Program-made: the position numbers and the translations under genes
The notes under the pieces: generated by a model
What the model was told of the DNA's origin: nothing
Database searches by the model: none
Seen by the model: only the letters and a program-made list of their open reading frames with translations
Shown: piece by piece, positions 18,718 through 33,000 of the stretch
How the letters are laid out: each line of letters begins with the position of its first letter
Numbering within the stretch: position 1 is the stretch's first letter
Assembly: GCF_015352985.1 (NCBI RefSeq)
Contig: NZ_JACYXF010000002.1
Location: 186,001-250,000 of the forward strand
Length of the DNA stretch: 64,000 nucleotides
Origin: Noviherbaspirillum malthae
GTDB lineage: Bacteria; Pseudomonadota; Gammaproteobacteria; Burkholderiales; Burkholderiaceae_D
Direction: 5' to 3'

Positions 18718-19551
18718 ATGGGCTCCATTACGATCAAAACCGAAGAAGATATCAAGGGCATGCGCATCGCTGGCCGACTCGCCGCCGAAGTGCTTGATTT
18801 CATTGCGCCGCATGTCAAGCCCGGGATCACCACCGGTGAACTGGACCGCCTTTGCCATGATTACATGACAAATGTGCAAGGCTGCGTCCCCGCTCCGCTG
18901 AATTATTGCCCTCCCGGCTACACGCCGTTTCCCAAGTCCATCTGCACCTCGGTCAACGACGTCGTCTGCCACGGCATTCCCGGCGACAAGGTGCTCAAGA
19001 GCGGCGACGTCGTCAACATCGACATCACCGTCATCAAGGACGGGTATCACGGCGATACCAGCCGCATGTTCTTCGTCGGCGAACCCTCCATCCTCGCCAA
19101 GCGGCTGGCCGAGATCACCTACGACTGCATGTGGCTGGGCATCTCTAAGATCAAGCCCGGTGCGCATCTCGGCGACATCGGCCATGTCATCCAGCAGTAT
19201 GCGGAAAAGGCCGGTTACAGCGTGGTCCGGGAATTTTGCGGCCACGGCATCGGCAAGGTCTTCCACGAAGAGCCGCAGGTACTGCATTACGGCCGGCCGG
19301 GAACGCTGGACAAGCTGGTTCCGGGCATGATCTTTACGGTCGAGCCGATGATCAATGCCGGCAAGCGCGATATCCGCGAGATGGGCGACGGCTGGACCAT
19401 CAAAACCAAGGACCGCAGCCTGTCGGCGCAATGGGAACACACGGTGCTCGTCACCGAAACGGGCTATGAAGTGCTGACGGTTTCCGCCGGCATGCCGCCG
19501 CCGCCGGCCTTCATTACAGGAGCGGGTGCGTCCAGCACAGTCACGGCCTGA
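18718..19551 (+). CDS. map: Methionine aminopeptidase, type I
   Basis: Map removes the initiator methionine from nascent proteins. The protein shows the five metal ligands of the family: the two Asp in [18 protein letters not shown], the His in [15 protein letters not shown], the Glu in IFTVEPMIN and the Glu in [11 protein letters not shown] chose the ATG at 18718 ([15 protein letters not shown]), giving 277 aa. An in-frame extension back to 18499 adds 73 residues that overlap the rpsB promoter region and look non-coding. A short Pro/Ala tail extends the usual C-terminus. glnD starts 2 bp after the stop. Confidence 0.95.
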   Translation: MGSITIKTEEDIKGMRIAGRLAAEVLDFIAPHVKPGITTGELDRLCHDYMTNVQGCVPAPLNYCPPGYTPFPKSICTSVNDVVCHGIPGDKVLKSGDVVNIDITVIKDGYHGDTSRMFFVGEPSILAKRLAEITYDCMWLGISKIKPGAHLGDIGHVIQQYAEKAGYSVVREFCGHGIGKVFHEEPQVLHYGRPGTLDKLVPGMIFTVEPMINAGKRDIREMGDGWTIKTKDRSLSAQWEHTVLVTETGYEVLTVSAGMPPPPAFITGAGASSTVTA

Positions 19552-19553
19552 GC

Positions 19554-22106
19554 ATGGTTTCTCTCGCACTGGCGCTCAAGGAGCAGCTGAAGACCGAACG
19601 GCAGGCGGCGATGGCGGCGTTCAACGAACACCGCAAGCCCGAGAAGCTGCTGGCCTGCCTGCGCCAGGATGTCGATGCCGCGCTGATCCGCGCATGGAAC
19701 ACGATCGCCCTTCCTTCCAGCGCGGCGCTGGTTGCCGTCGGCGGGTACGGGCGCGGGGAGCTTTTCCCTCATTCCGACGTGGATGTCCTGGTCCTGCTGG
19801 AATCGGCGCCCGATCCTGCGCTGCGGGAAAAGCTGGAAGAACTGGTCCAGCTGTTCTGGGATATCGGTCTCGAGATTGGCCACAGCATACGCACCATCGA
19901 CGAATGCCTGACGGAATCCGAAGCCGACATCACCGTGCAGACCAGTCTGCTCGAAGCGCGCCTGGTGACCGGAAACCGCAAGCTCTTCCACTTCCTGCAG
20001 GATCGATTCAATGCCGCAATGAATCCTCAGGCCTTCTTTCAGGCAAAGACCCTGGAAATGCGGCAGCGGCATGTGAAATATGAAGACACGCCGTACAGCC
20101 TCGAGCCGAACTGCAAGGAAAGCCCGGGCGGCCTGCGCGATCTGCAGGTCATCCTCTGGGTCGCCAAGGCGGCCGGCCTGGGCGATTCCTGGCGCAAGCT
20201 CGCCGAACGCGGCCTGATCACGCAAACCGAAGCTCGCCAGCTGACGCAGAAGGAACGCGCCTTCAAGGACATCCGGATCCGGCTGCATATCCATACCGGG
20301 CGGCGCGAAGACCGGCTGGTATTCGACGTGCAGACGCCGATCGCCGAAACCTTCGGCTTCCAGACCACCGAGACCCGGCGTGCCAGCGAATACCTGATGC
20401 AGCATTACTACTGGGCGGCCAAGGCGGTCACGCAGCTCAACACCATCCTGCTGCAGAACATCGAAGCCCAGCTGTTTCCCCAGCCGGCGAATGCCCAGCC
20501 GATCAACGAACGCTTCAATGCAGTCAACGGCCTGATCGATATCGCACAGGACGACACCTTTGAAGTCACTCCGTCGGCAATGCTGGAAGTGTTCCTGCTG
20601 CTCGCCCAGCATTCGGAACTGCAAGGCATGACCGCACGCACCCTGCGCGCGCTCTGGCATGCACGCTTCCGCATCGACAGCGAGTTCCGCCGCGATCCTG
20701 CGAACCGGGCGCTGTTCCTGAAAATCATTCAGGCGCCCAAGGGCATCACCCACGCGCTGCGGGGCATGAACCAGACCAGCATCCTGGGCCGCTACCTGCC
20801 CAATTTCAGGCGCATCATCGGGCAGATGCAGCATGACCTGTTCCATGTCTACACCGTAGACCAGCATATCCTGATGGTGGTGCGCAACGTGCGGCGCTTC
20901 ACGATGACGGAGCATGCCCACGAATATCCGTTCTGCAGCCAGCTGATGGCGAATTTCGCCCAGCCGTGGCTGCTGTACATCGCCGCCCTCTTCCACGATA
21001 TCGCCAAGGGCCGCGGCGGCGACCATTCGCAGCTCGGCATGGCCGACGCCCGCAAGTTCTGCCGCGATCACGGCTTGTCGAGGGAAGACACCGAACTCGT
21101 GGTCTTCCTGGTGGAACATCACCTGTCGATGTCGCAGGTCGCCCAGAAGCAGGACTTGTCGGACCCCGACGTGATCCGCAACTTCGCCGGCGTGGTCAAG
21201 GATGAACGCCACCTGACGGCTCTCTATCTGCTGACGGTGGCCGACATCCGCGGCACCAGTCCCAAGGTCTGGAATGCATGGAAAGGCAAGCTGCTGGAAG
21301 ATTTGTACCGGATGACCCTGCGCGTGCTCGGCGGCGAGGATCCTTCCACGGAACACGAACTCAAGAACCGCCAGGATGCGGCGCTGAAGACGCTGCGCCT
21401 CTACGGCCTGCCTGAAAACGCCCACGAACGCCTGTGGAAACAGCTGGACGTCGGCTATTTCCTGCGGCATGACGCCGCCGACATCGCCTGGCAGACGCGC
21501 TCGCTGTACAACAAGACCGACAGCGCCACGCCCGTCGTCAAATGCCGCCTTGCGCCCATCGGCGAAGGCGTGCAGGTCGCCGTCTACGTCAAGGACCAGC
21601 CGGACCTGTTTGCCCGCATCTGCAGCTACTTCGACCGCAAGAATTTCAGCATCCTGGATGCGAAGATCCATACCACCCGCAACGGCTATGCGCTCGATAC
21701 CTTCCTGGTCACCGAGCCTGCATTTGCCAACAGCTACCGCGACATCATCAGCCTGATCGAACACGAACTGACCGAACTCCTGCAGGCCCGCGCTGAACTG
21801 CCGCCGCCTACCGTCGGCCGCCTGTCACGCCTGTCGCGCACCTTCCCGATCACCCCGACGGTGGACCTGCGCCCCGACGAGCGGGGCCAGTACTACCTGC
21901 TGTCGGTGTCGGCCAATGACCGCAACGGCCTGCTGTATTCCATCGCCAATGTGCTCGCCAAGTATCGGATCAATCTGCATACGGCCAAGATCATGACGCT
22001 CGGCGAACGGGTCGAAGACGTGTTTCTGGTCGACGGTCCCGTGCTCAACAACGCGCGCAGCCAGATTCAGCTCGAGCGCGACCTGCTCGACGCGCTGCGC
22101 ATATAG
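19554..22106 (+). CDS. glnD: Bifunctional PII uridylyltransferase/uridylyl-removing enzyme
   Basis: GlnD senses glutamine and adds UMP to, or removes it from, the PII proteins, setting nitrogen assimilation. The 850-residue protein has the full domain order. A nucleotidyltransferase comes first, with [17 protein letters not shown] near residues 63-79. A GlnD-type helical domain follows, then an HD hydrolase domain with [14 protein letters not shown] near residue 480. Two C-terminal ACT domains complete it ([17 protein letters not shown] and [16 protein letters not shown]). No motif is missing. It starts 2 bp after map and ends 28 bp before the pseudouridine synthase gene. Confidence 0.97.
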   Translation: MVSLALALKEQLKTERQAAMAAFNEHRKPEKLLACLRQDVDAALIRAWNTIALPSSAALVAVGGYGRGELFPHSDVDVLVLLESAPDPALREKLEELVQLFWDIGLEIGHSIRTIDECLTESEADITVQTSLLEARLVTGNRKLFHFLQDRFNAAMNPQAFFQAKTLEMRQRHVKYEDTPYSLEPNCKESPGGLRDLQVILWVAKAAGLGDSWRKLAERGLITQTEARQLTQKERAFKDIRIRLHIHTGRREDRLVFDVQTPIAETFGFQTTETRRASEYLMQHYYWAAKAVTQLNTILLQNIEAQLFPQPANAQPINERFNAVNGLIDIAQDDTFEVTPSAMLEVFLLLAQHSELQGMTARTLRALWHARFRIDSEFRRDPANRALFLKIIQAPKGITHALRGMNQTSILGRYLPNFRRIIGQMQHDLFHVYTVDQHILMVVRNVRRFTMTEHAHEYPFCSQLMANFAQPWLLYIAALFHDIAKGRGGDHSQLGMADARKFCRDHGLSREDTELVVFLVEHHLSMSQVAQKQDLSDPDVIRNFAGVVKDERHLTALYLLTVADIRGTSPKVWNAWKGKLLEDLYRMTLRVLGGEDPSTEHELKNRQDAALKTLRLYGLPENAHERLWKQLDVGYFLRHDAADIAWQTRSLYNKTDSATPVVKCRLAPIGEGVQVAVYVKDQPDLFARICSYFDRKNFSILDAKIHTTRNGYALDTFLVTEPAFANSYRDIISLIEHELTELLQARAELPPPTVGRLSRLSRTFPITPTVDLRPDERGQYYLLSVSANDRNGLLYSIANVLAKYRINLHTAKIMTLGERVEDVFLVDGPVLNNARSQIQLERDLLDALRI

Positions 22107-22134
22107 CCATTCACTCTTTTGTATTGCATTTCCG

Positions 22135-22881
22135 ATGACCGAACCTGTCCGCCTTTCCAAACGCATGTCCGAACTGGGACTTTGCTCGCGCCGTGAAGCC
22201 GATGAATGGATAGAACGCGGCTGGGTCCGCGTGGACGGCAAGATCGTGTCCGAACTCGGCAGCAAGGTGCTGCCGAACCAGCGCATCACGGTAGAGCGCC
22301 AGGCGAGCGCCCAGCAGGCGCGCCGCGTCACCGTGCTGATCAACAAGCCGGTCGGCTATGTGAGCGGCCAGGCCGAGGACGGCTACAAGCCCGCCGTCAC
22401 TCTCGTTGGCCCGGAAACCCGCTGGAAGGAAGACAAGGCACCGATCCAGTTCCATCCCAGCCAGCTGCGCAGCCTCGTTCCTGCAGGCCGCCTGGATATC
22501 GATTCCGTCGGCCTGCTGGTGCTGACCCAGGACGGACGCATCGCCAAGCAACTGATCGGCGAGGACACCTCGATCGAGAAGGAGTACCTGGTGCGGGTGC
22601 AATACTCCAAGCCCGGCCGCCTGCCCGATGCCGATCTCAAGCTGCTTAACCACGGCCTGTCGCTCGACGGCAAGAAGCTGCTGCCGGCCAAGGTGCGCTG
22701 GCAGAATGACGACCAGCTCAGCTTTGTGCTGCGCGAAGGCAAGAAGCGGCAGATACGCCGCATGTGCGAAGCCGTGGGATTGAAAGTATTGGGGCTCAAG
22801 CGGGTGCGGATCGGCCGCGTGATGCTTGGCGACCTGCCCCCCGGCCAATGGCGCTATTTGGGTTCCGACGAAAGATTCTGA
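22135..22881 (+). CDS. RsuA/RluF-family pseudouridine synthase
   Basis: The 248-residue enzyme converts uridine to pseudouridine in rRNA or tRNA. An N-terminal S4 RNA-binding domain ([21 protein letters not shown]) is followed by the RsuA-type catalytic domain with [20 protein letters not shown], whose second Asp is the nucleophile. [18 protein letters not shown] is also conserved. The insert after the S4 domain and the overall length look most like RluF, but the target base is not certain. The stop overlaps the convergent kefB gene tail-to-tail by 28 bp. Confidence 0.9.
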   Translation: MTEPVRLSKRMSELGLCSRREADEWIERGWVRVDGKIVSELGSKVLPNQRITVERQASAQQARRVTVLINKPVGYVSGQAEDGYKPAVTLVGPETRWKEDKAPIQFHPSQLRSLVPAGRLDIDSVGLLVLTQDGRIAKQLIGEDTSIEKEYLVRVQYSKPGRLPDADLKLLNHGLSLDGKKLLPAKVRWQNDDQLSFVLREGKKRQIRRMCEAVGLKVLGLKRVRIGRVMLGDLPPGQWRYLGSDERF

Positions 22882-24716
22882 TCCACCATCGCGGCAATCG
22901 GGGACTGGCCTTCCCGCCCCCAGTCGCGGCTATGCTTTTCCACCGTGATTTCGGCGTCGCGCGCGAACATCGCTTCCAGTTCCTCGCGCGCCTGCACCGC
23001 CAGCGAAACCATCTGCTCCTGGTCCTTGTAGTACGGATAGACGTTGTGCAGCGTCCTGAGGTTATGGGCCCGGAATTTCATTGCCGCCTGCCGGGCCTGG
23101 AACGCGTTGAAGCCTAGCGTTTCAAGGGTGCGCCGTCCAAGTTGCAGCGCCGCCTCGAACGTTTCACGTTCGATGACGGTAACACCCCTGTCCATCAGGT
23201 CGTAATAATGGGTGACGTTGCGCGCGCGAGCCAGGATGGGCAGGTCGGGAAATTCATGCCTCACCGCGTCAACCAGCCTGATGCTGTCTTCCACAGCGTC
23301 GAGCGCAACGATCAGCGCCCTCGCCTTTTGCGCACCTGCCGCGCGCAGCAGGTCGATGCGGGTCGCGTCGCCGTAGTACACCTTCAGGCCGAACCGGCGC
23401 AGCAGGTCGATCTGGTCCGGATCGTGGTCGAGCACCGTGACGCCGATACGGTTCGCAACCAACAGGCGGCCGATGATCTGCCCGAACCTGCCGAAACCGG
23501 CAATGATGACCGGCTGCATTTCGCCGTCGATGGCATCGTCGGACCGCGTCCTGTCGCCGGCAAAGTATGGCGCGATCAGCTTGTCGTGCAGGACCAGCAG
23601 CAGCGGCGTGGTGACCATGGACAGCGCCACGACAACCAGCAGCGTCGCTGCAACCTCCTCCGAAAACACCCGCGCGGCAGCGGCCGCAGCGAAGATGACG
23701 AAGGCAAATTCGCCGCCCTGCGACAGCAGGATGGCAAAGAAAGGCTGCTGGCCCGGCAGGATGCCGAAGCGCTTGCCCAGGAGGTACAGAATAACGGCCT
23801 TGATCGCCAGGAAACCGGCTACCAGTCCCAGCACCAGCAGCGGCTCGCGCACCAGCACGCCGAAGTCGATCGACATGCCGACCGCGATGAAAAACAGCCC
23901 GAGCAGCAAGCCCTTGAACGGCTCCAGATCGGTTTCCAATGCATGCCGGTATTCGGAGTCGGCGAGCAGCACGCCGGCCAGGAAAGTGCCCAAGGCCATC
24001 GACATGCCGACCGACTGCATCAGCAATCCGATGGCAATCACCAGCAGAAGCGCAAAAGCAGTGAAGATTTCACGGATTCCGCTCTTGGTAATCAATCGAA
24101 AAAGCGGACGCATCAGATAACGCCCGGCGAACACCAGCACGGCCAGCACCGCGATCACCTTGAGCGCGGTCATCCAGCCGTTGGCATCGCTGTCGGCGAC
24201 GGTGCCGCCCAGCATGGGAACGATGGCAATCATCGGAATCGCGGCAATATCTTGGAACAGCAGAATGGCAAAGCCGGCGGAGCCCGCCGCCGTCGCCATC
24301 AGGTGACGCTCTCCCAGCGTGGCCAGCGCGATGGCGGTCGACGACAGCGACAGGCCGAGCGAGCCGATCAGCGCGGTTTTCCAGTCGATGCCCAGGGCAA
24401 GTCCGGCAAGGAACAGCCCGAGGGACACGAAACCCACCTGCGCACTGCCCCAGCCGAAAATGGAGCGGCGCAGCGACCAGAGCCGGCGCGGCTCGAGTTC
24501 GAGCCCGATCAGGAACAGCAGCAGCACGACGCCGAATTCCGAGAAATGCAGGATATCCTCGACGCCGCTGATGAGGCGCAGACCCCAGGGGCCGATTGCT
24601 ACGCCGGCCATCAGGTAGCCCAGCACCGAACCCAGGCCGAGCTTCTTGGCGATCGGAACGGCGACGACCGCCGCCGACAGGTAGATCAGCGCATTGGGCA
24701 GCAGGTCATTCGTCAT
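22854..24716 (-). CDS. Glutathione-gated potassium efflux antiporter, KefB/KefC type
   Basis: A CPA2 monovalent cation:proton antiporter of 620 residues. The first 380 residues form about 12 transmembrane segments with the [18 protein letters not shown] and [11 protein letters not shown] segments of the Kef group. A cytoplasmic RCK/TrkA-N domain follows, with the nucleotide motif [10 protein letters not shown] at about 405-413 and [16 protein letters not shown]. Kef systems acidify the cytoplasm to protect against electrophiles when glutathione adducts bind the RCK domain. The start overlaps the upstream KefF-like gene by 11 bp, which supports a KefB/C-KefF/G pair. B versus C cannot be decided here. 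Confidence 0.92.
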   Translation of the reverse strand: MTNDLLPNALIYLSAAVVAVPIAKKLGLGSVLGYLMAGVAIGPWGLRLISGVEDILHFSEFGVVLLLFLIGLELEPRRLWSLRRSIFGWGSAQVGFVSLGLFLAGLALGIDWKTALIGSLGLSLSSTAIALATLGERHLMATAAGSAGFAILLFQDIAAIPMIAIVPMLGGTVADSDANGWMTALKVIAVLAVLVFAGRYLMRPLFRLITKSGIREIFTAFALLLVIAIGLLMQSVGMSMALGTFLAGVLLADSEYRHALETDLEPFKGLLLGLFFIAVGMSIDFGVLVREPLLVLGLVAGFLAIKAVILYLLGKRFGILPGQQPFFAILLSQGGEFAFVIFAAAAAARVFSEEVAATLLVVVALSMVTTPLLLVLHDKLIAPYFAGDRTRSDDAIDGEMQPVIIAGFGRFGQIIGRLLVANRIGVTVLDHDPDQIDLLRRFGLKVYYGDATRIDLLRAAGAQKARALIVALDAVEDSIRLVDAVRHEFPDLPILARARNVTHYYDLMDRGVTVIERETFEAALQLGRRTLETLGFNAFQARQAAMKFRAHNLRTLHNVYPYYKDQEQMVSLAVQAREELEAMFARDAEITVEKHSRDWGREGQSPIAAMVDQNLSSEPK

Positions 24717-25323
24717 GAGGATCTTCCGGCTGAAGTTCGGGTGTGATGGGGTCTTCGTCCGCGCGTGTCAAGATGGTCCGAGACCAGGACGGATATTCGA
24801 TCAGCCGGTTGCGGTATTCCGCCGCCAACGGCTCGACTTCGGTTGCCTCCTCCTTGCGCAATCCGTGCACGATGAGCGGCGGCAGCCAGCGCATGCCGCA
24901 CAGGTGCGCGGTCTGCTCGTAGGGCGGAAGGAAATCGCTGAAATGGCGGCGGTGGGAACCTCCGGGCTGATAGGCGCCGGCCGGACTGCCGGTGGACGCC
25001 ACGAGCCAGATGTCCTTGCCGCGCAAGGCACGGCCTTCGCGCCCGTAAGCCCATCCATGCTCGAACACGACATCGATCCACTCCTTCAGCAGGCCGGGCA
25101 TGCTGTACCACTGGACCGGATGCTGCAGGACGATCAGGTCGCTTTCCTCAAGCAGCGCCTGCTCTCGGGCGACGTCGATATAGAAGTCGGGATAGGTCTG
25201 GTAAAGATCGTGCACGCGGACATTGTGCAGGTCCCTGACATGCTCCAGCATCCGCTTGTTGATATGGGAAAGATGGCTGGCGGGATGGGCGTAGACGATG
25301 AGTATGGAAGGCGGCGTTGTCAT
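24706..25323 (-). CDS. KefF/KefG-type NAD(P)H oxidoreductase, potassium efflux ancillary protein
   Basis: The 205-residue flavodoxin-fold protein resembles NQO1-like quinone reductases and the Kef ancillary subunits. Landmarks are LIVYAHPASHLSHINKRML, VLQHPVQWYSMPGLLKEW, VFEHGWAYG and a glycine-rich TGSPAGAYQPGG loop. Such subunits sit on the Kef transporter and are needed for full efflux activity. The gene directly precedes and overlaps the antiporter gene, the expected operon. It lies 73 bp after def. Confidence 0.9.
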   Translation of the reverse strand: MTTPPSILIVYAHPASHLSHINKRMLEHVRDLHNVRVHDLYQTYPDFYIDVAREQALLEESDLIVLQHPVQWYSMPGLLKEWIDVVFEHGWAYGREGRALRGKDIWLVASTGSPAGAYQPGGSHRRHFSDFLPPYEQTAHLCGMRWLPPLIVHGLRKEEATEVEPLAAEYRNRLIEYPSWSRTILTRADEDPITPELQPEDPHDE

Positions 25324-25396
25324 TTGGATCGGCGCGTAACGGAGATTCGTGATATCAGGCGCCCGGAGTGCATTCGCATTCCTTCAATACTACGCA

Positions 25397-25933
25397 TCAG
25401 TCGTCGCTTGCAGCATCGAGCTGCGGAAACAGGATCTCGGTAAAGCCGAACTGGCTGAAATCCTTGATGCGCATCGGATATAGCGTGCCGGTCAGGTGAT
25501 CGCACTCATGCTGCACCACGCGCGCATGGAAATCCTCGGCGTCACGGCTGATCGCGTTGCCGAACTGGTCGACGCCTTCGTAATGCAGCCGCCTCCAGCG
25601 CGGCACCACACCCCGCAGGCCGGGCACCGACAGGCATCCTTCCCAGCCGTCCTCCATGTCATCGGACAGCGGCGTGATGACCGGATTGATCAGGACCGTC
25701 TCGGGCACCGGCGGTGCATCGGGATAGCGCGGATTCTGCTTGAAACCGAAGATCACCACCTGCAGGTTGACGCCGATCTGGGGCGCGGCAAGACCGGCGC
25801 CGTTGGCCGCGCGCATCGTATCGAACATGTCTTCGATCAGCGCGTTCAGTTCCGGCGTGCCGAATTCCCGCACCGGCTCCGCCTGCCGCAGCAGGCGCGG
25901 ATCGCCCATTTTCAGAATGTCTCTGACAGCCAT
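25397..25933 (-). CDS. def: Peptide deformylase
   Basis: Def removes the formyl group from the N-terminal methionine of new proteins. All three family motifs are present: [10 protein letters not shown] (46-55), the EGCLSVPG motif with Cys100, and HECDHLTG with His142, Glu143 and His146. I chose the ATG at 25933, which has a GAGGAG ribosome binding site and yields the normal 178 aa. The longer reading to 26056 runs into the ligA end. It sits 16 bp after ligA. Pairing with fmt is more common, so the context is unremarkable but not diagnostic. Confidence 0.95.
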   Translation of the reverse strand: MAVRDILKMGDPRLLRQAEPVREFGTPELNALIEDMFDTMRAANGAGLAAPQIGVNLQVVIFGFKQNPRYPDAPPVPETVLINPVITPLSDDMEDGWEGCLSVPGLRGVVPRWRRLHYEGVDQFGNAISRDAEDFHARVVQHECDHLTGTLYPMRIKDFSQFGFTEILFPQLDAASDD

Positions 25934-25949
25934 GTTCTGCTCCTCGATC

Positions 25950-29155
<3,206 letters not shown>

Positions 29156-29735
29156 GCGCTTGCCTTCCGAAGAGGTTCAAGGAGGTGGATCGAATGCATA
29201 GATAGTTTGAGGCGGCTCCATTGCCGCCTGCACTGAGTTATTTTCATCACCGGATCAGCAGTTCCCAGATAGCGGCATGACGAGCTTGCAATGCAGGTTT
29301 GGGAGTTCGTGTTACACACAAATAGTTGAACCGGATAAATTTGGAAAATCAGGGTAGTGTTCCTCGATAACGTTGTCAAGCTGAACACCTTTGGACGATA
29401 AAACCGCTCTATTTGATGCTTCCAGGAAAAAATGTACGTGCGGAATTGATCATTGCCGAACCTGCGGGTTCACACCGTTGACCGCCATCAACACTTGCTA
29501 CATCGGCGAGCTGAAGAATAACAACTGTTCCGGAGCGACACATTTCCACCGTTAAACTGGATTGATGAAAGTCGCTCCGTATTCACCTTGCGCAGGAAAG
29601 CATACCAACTTCCTCTCCCTTATGGGGAACGGCTCTGTCCGGCACAGGCTGCAGAAACAGACGCAGACTCTGTCAGACATGTTCCCCGAGGTGCGTCAGG
29701 TCAGGACAATGGCAACCAGCATCCAAGGAGCAAAC
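29156..29735. other. Long intergenic region between zipA and the small plus-strand gene
   Basis: This 580-bp stretch is AT-richer than its surroundings and contains no convincing gene. It must carry the zipA-ligA-def promoter (minus strand) and the promoter of the small gene at 29736 (plus strand). An AGGCGGC/GCCGCCT hairpin lies near 29212-29231, and a perfect 9-bp inverted repeat spans 29532-29580. No clear sigma-70 pair could be assigned. Confidence 0.5.
29532..29580. repeat. 9-bp perfect inverted repeat upstream of the small gene
   Basis: CGGAGCGAC (29532-29540) and GTCGCTCCG (29572-29580) are exact reverse complements separated by 31 bp. They could be a pair of operator half-sites or a leader hairpin for the gene at 29736. 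Role unknown. Confidence 0.5.
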
Positions 29736-29975
29736 ATGAATACACACCTGGAAAAATCGAAATTCGATGTATCCGCAAAAGAATTCAAACTGCAGGAACT
29801 GGCGATGTTGTCACTGAGTCCCGTCATCCGATCCATCCAGAACTGGTGGCTGCAGCGCGCAGAAAAGCACTACCTGATCTGCGCCGACGTCGAACTGCAA
29901 CGTGCAAAGGAAGCGCAGATGAACGTCGCCTATTACCAGAAGCGCGCCGCCCTCGCCCGTTCCTCCCGCATCTGA
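29736..29975 (+). CDS. Small conserved-looking protein of unknown function
   Basis: A 79-residue protein with no domain I recognise. The ATG at 29736 was chosen because an AAGGAG ribosome binding site sits six bases upstream; the open frame extends further back, but without such a site. The sequence is soluble and mildly basic, with NWWLQRAEKHYLICADVELQRAKEAQMNVAYYQKRAALAR suggesting a helical C-terminal half. It lies alone on the plus strand between smc and the ZipA-like gene, and it converges on smc with its stop 87 bp from the smc stop. Confidence 0.6.
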   Translation: MNTHLEKSKFDVSAKEFKLQELAMLSLSPVIRSIQNWWLQRAEKHYLICADVELQRAKEAQMNVAYYQKRAALARSSRI

Positions 29976-30062
29976 ACCTGTCTGGGCGGGGCAAGCCGCT
30001 TGCGGCCGGCGTTGCCCCACACTCGCCGGTTTCTATGAACGCGGCGGCTGCAACTCTCGAAC

Positions 30063-33000
30063 TCACGCAGCCTGCGCTTCGCTCGCGAAATTCGCTGCCG
30101 ACTCCATGTCGACGGCAACGATACGCGACACCCCCTGTTCCTGCATGGTCACGCCGATCAGCTGCTGCGCCATTTCCATGGCGATCTTGTTATGCGAGAT
30201 GAACAGGAACTGCGTCTGGGACGACATGCGCTTGACCATGTTGCAAAAGCGCTCGGTATTGGCGTCGTCCAGCGGCGCATCGACCTCGTCCAGCAGGCAG
30301 AACGGCGCGGGATTGAGCTGGAACATCGAAAACACCAGCGCGGTCGCCGTCAGCGCCTTTTCGCCGCCCGACAGCAGGTGAATGGTGGCGTTCTTCTTGC
30401 CGGGCGGCTGGGCCATGACCTGCACGCCTGAATCCAGGATTTCCTCGCCTGTCATGATCAGCTTGGCCTGACCGCCGCCGAACAGCACCGGGAACAGCTC
30501 CCCGAAGTGCTTGTTGACCTTGTCGAAGGTATCCTGCAGCAGGTCGCGGGTTTCGCGGTCGATCTTGTTGATTGCATCTTCCAGCGTGCTGATTGCTTCC
30601 GACAGGTCGGCATGCTGGGCGTCGAGGAAGTTTTTCCGTTCGGAGGCTTGCGCGAGTTCGTCCAGCGCAGCCAGGTTGACGGCACCGAGCGCGGCAATTG
30701 CATTGGTCAGGCGGGTGACTTCGCCTTGCAAATAGCTCGGCCGCATGTCGGGATTGAGCTTTTCGGCGAGTGAAGCTTCATTGGCCTGGGCTTCCGCCAG
30801 CTGCTGCGCGAACTGTTCCTGGTTCAGGCGCGCGGCCTGTTCCTTCAGCTGCAGTTCCATGATGCGGTCGCGCTGCGGCTGCAGGCTGCGTTCGGCCTGC
30901 ATGCGGGCTTCTTCGGTATGACGCAGTTTCTGCGTCAGCTGGTCGAGTTCATGGCGGGCATCCGCCAGCGCCCGTTCCTGGTCGGAGCGCCGTTCCAGCA
31001 GCGATTGCAGGCCGGCCTGCGCCGCCTGGTCATCCAGGCTTTCCAGTTCCAGATGGCCCTGCTCCATGCTGGCAAACAGCTGGGCCGACTGCTCCTTCGC
31101 AGTTGAAATGCCGCGCTTGAGTTCCTCAATCTTGTTGCGGTGCGCCTTTTCGGCAAACTCGGCTTCCTGCGCCGCGCGTTCCAGTTCCCGCAGCCGCTGG
31201 CGGGCATCATTGAGCTGCTGTTCCTTGGCGAGGTAAGCCGTCTGGCCGTCCTCATGGCTTTCCTGCAGCGCGGCGAGTTCGAGATCGAGCTGTTCGAACT
31301 TCGCTTCCGATTCCGCCCTGGCCTGCTGCTGCTCAGCCTCTTCGGCCGCAATTTCGGCGAGATCCGATGCGATCTGCGTGCTGCGCTGATTGAAGCGCTC
31401 CTGCACCTCCGAAAGCTTCATCACATCCAGCTGCAGACCGTGAACCGCCTGGGTGAGGCCGGAGACGCGCTGGCGCAGTTCCTGCAGCCGCTGGGTGGCC
31501 GCCGTCACTGCCGCCTCGGCGCGCACCACGCGCGATTTCGCTTCGTCGGCAAGCATCTGCTGGGCACGCAGCTGCTTGGTGATGTTCTCGATTTCCTGCT
31601 GCCGCGCCAGCATGCCGTCCTGCTCGGAATCCGATGCGTAGAACCGCACGCTGGTCCGGCTGATCACATGGCCCTGCCGGGTGACGAAACACCCGCCCGC
31701 CGGAAGCTTGGCGCGATCGACGAAGGCGGCGTTGACATCCTCGGCCGCATAGACATGGTTGAGCCAGTCCTGCATCAGCGCGCGCAGGCCGGGATCGTTG
31801 AGCTGCAGCAGACTGATGAAGGGCTTGAGACCGGCAGGCGCGTCGGAAGCCGCCGGTGCCGCCACGTCGTTTGCGGTGAACAGCGCCAGCTTGGCCGGCG
31901 GCGCGTCGTTGAAGAAGGCCTTCGCCCATTCGAGGTTGGACACTTCCAGCGCCGAGGTGCGTTCGCGCAGCACCGATTCCAGCGCGGTTTCCCAGCCCTG
32001 GTCGATATGCAGCTTCTGCCACAGCCTCGGCAGTTCGCCCAATTCATGCTTTTTCAGCCAGGGCTGCACCTTGCCCTGGGTCTGTACGTTTTCCTGCAGC
32101 TGCTTGAGCGCATTCAGGCGCGCTTCCAGCTTGGCATTGTTGGCAGTCTCGGCATTGACCTGCTGCTGTGCGGCGCTGCGCTCCTCTTCGAGTCTCGGCT
32201 GCTGTTCCTGCGCGGCTTCCAGCTGTTCGCGGGCCTCTTCCAGCGTTGCCTGTTTTTCTTCCAGCTGCATCTTCAGGTTGTTCAGATGCGTGGCATCCGG
32301 CATCGACATGCCGCTCTTTTCCTGCGACAGTCGCTCACGGCGCGAGGCCAGGTTGGCCAGGATGTTGGAGGCATTGCGCTGATGGGCGGATTCCAATTCG
32401 ATCTGCTGCTGAATCTGCATGATCTTGCCGCGCGACTCGGTGGTCTTGAGCTGCGCTTCGCGCCAGGCCTGTTCCAGCGCCGGAATCAGATCGTTCTGGT
32501 TGTGCGCCGCCTGCTGTGCCTGCTCCACCCGCATGCCGTGCTCTTCGAGATGCATCTCGGCTTCTTCCAGCTCTTCCTGCTGCTGGGAACTCTGGCGCTG
32601 CCACTGGTCGCGCTGCGCGGTCAGGGAATTGAGCTGGGTCTGCAGGCGGCTGCGCGATTCGATCACGAACTTGATCTGCGCTTCGAGGCTGCCGATCTCG
32701 GAGTTGGTCTGGTACAGGTTGCCTTGGGCCGTATGCATGCGGTCGCCCGCTCCGTAATGCGCCTGGCGCATGTGCTCGAGTTCGGTTTCGACATGGCGCA
32801 GCTTTGCCGTCTGTTCTTCCAGATCGGTCTGGGCCTTTTCGATGTCGCGGAAGAACTTTTCCTGCTCGGACTTGGCTTCGTTCTTGCGCAGCAGCCAGAG
32901 CAGCTTCTGCTTCTCGTCCTGGTCAGCCTGCAGTTCGCGGAATTTCTGCGCCACCGCGGCCTGGGCTTCGAGTTTTTCGAGATTGGCATTCAGCTCGCGG

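Noticed and set aside
19464-21764. A 766-codon minus-strand frame opposite glnD
   Set aside because: glnD has every expected domain and motif on the other strand; this frame is an artefact of codon bias.
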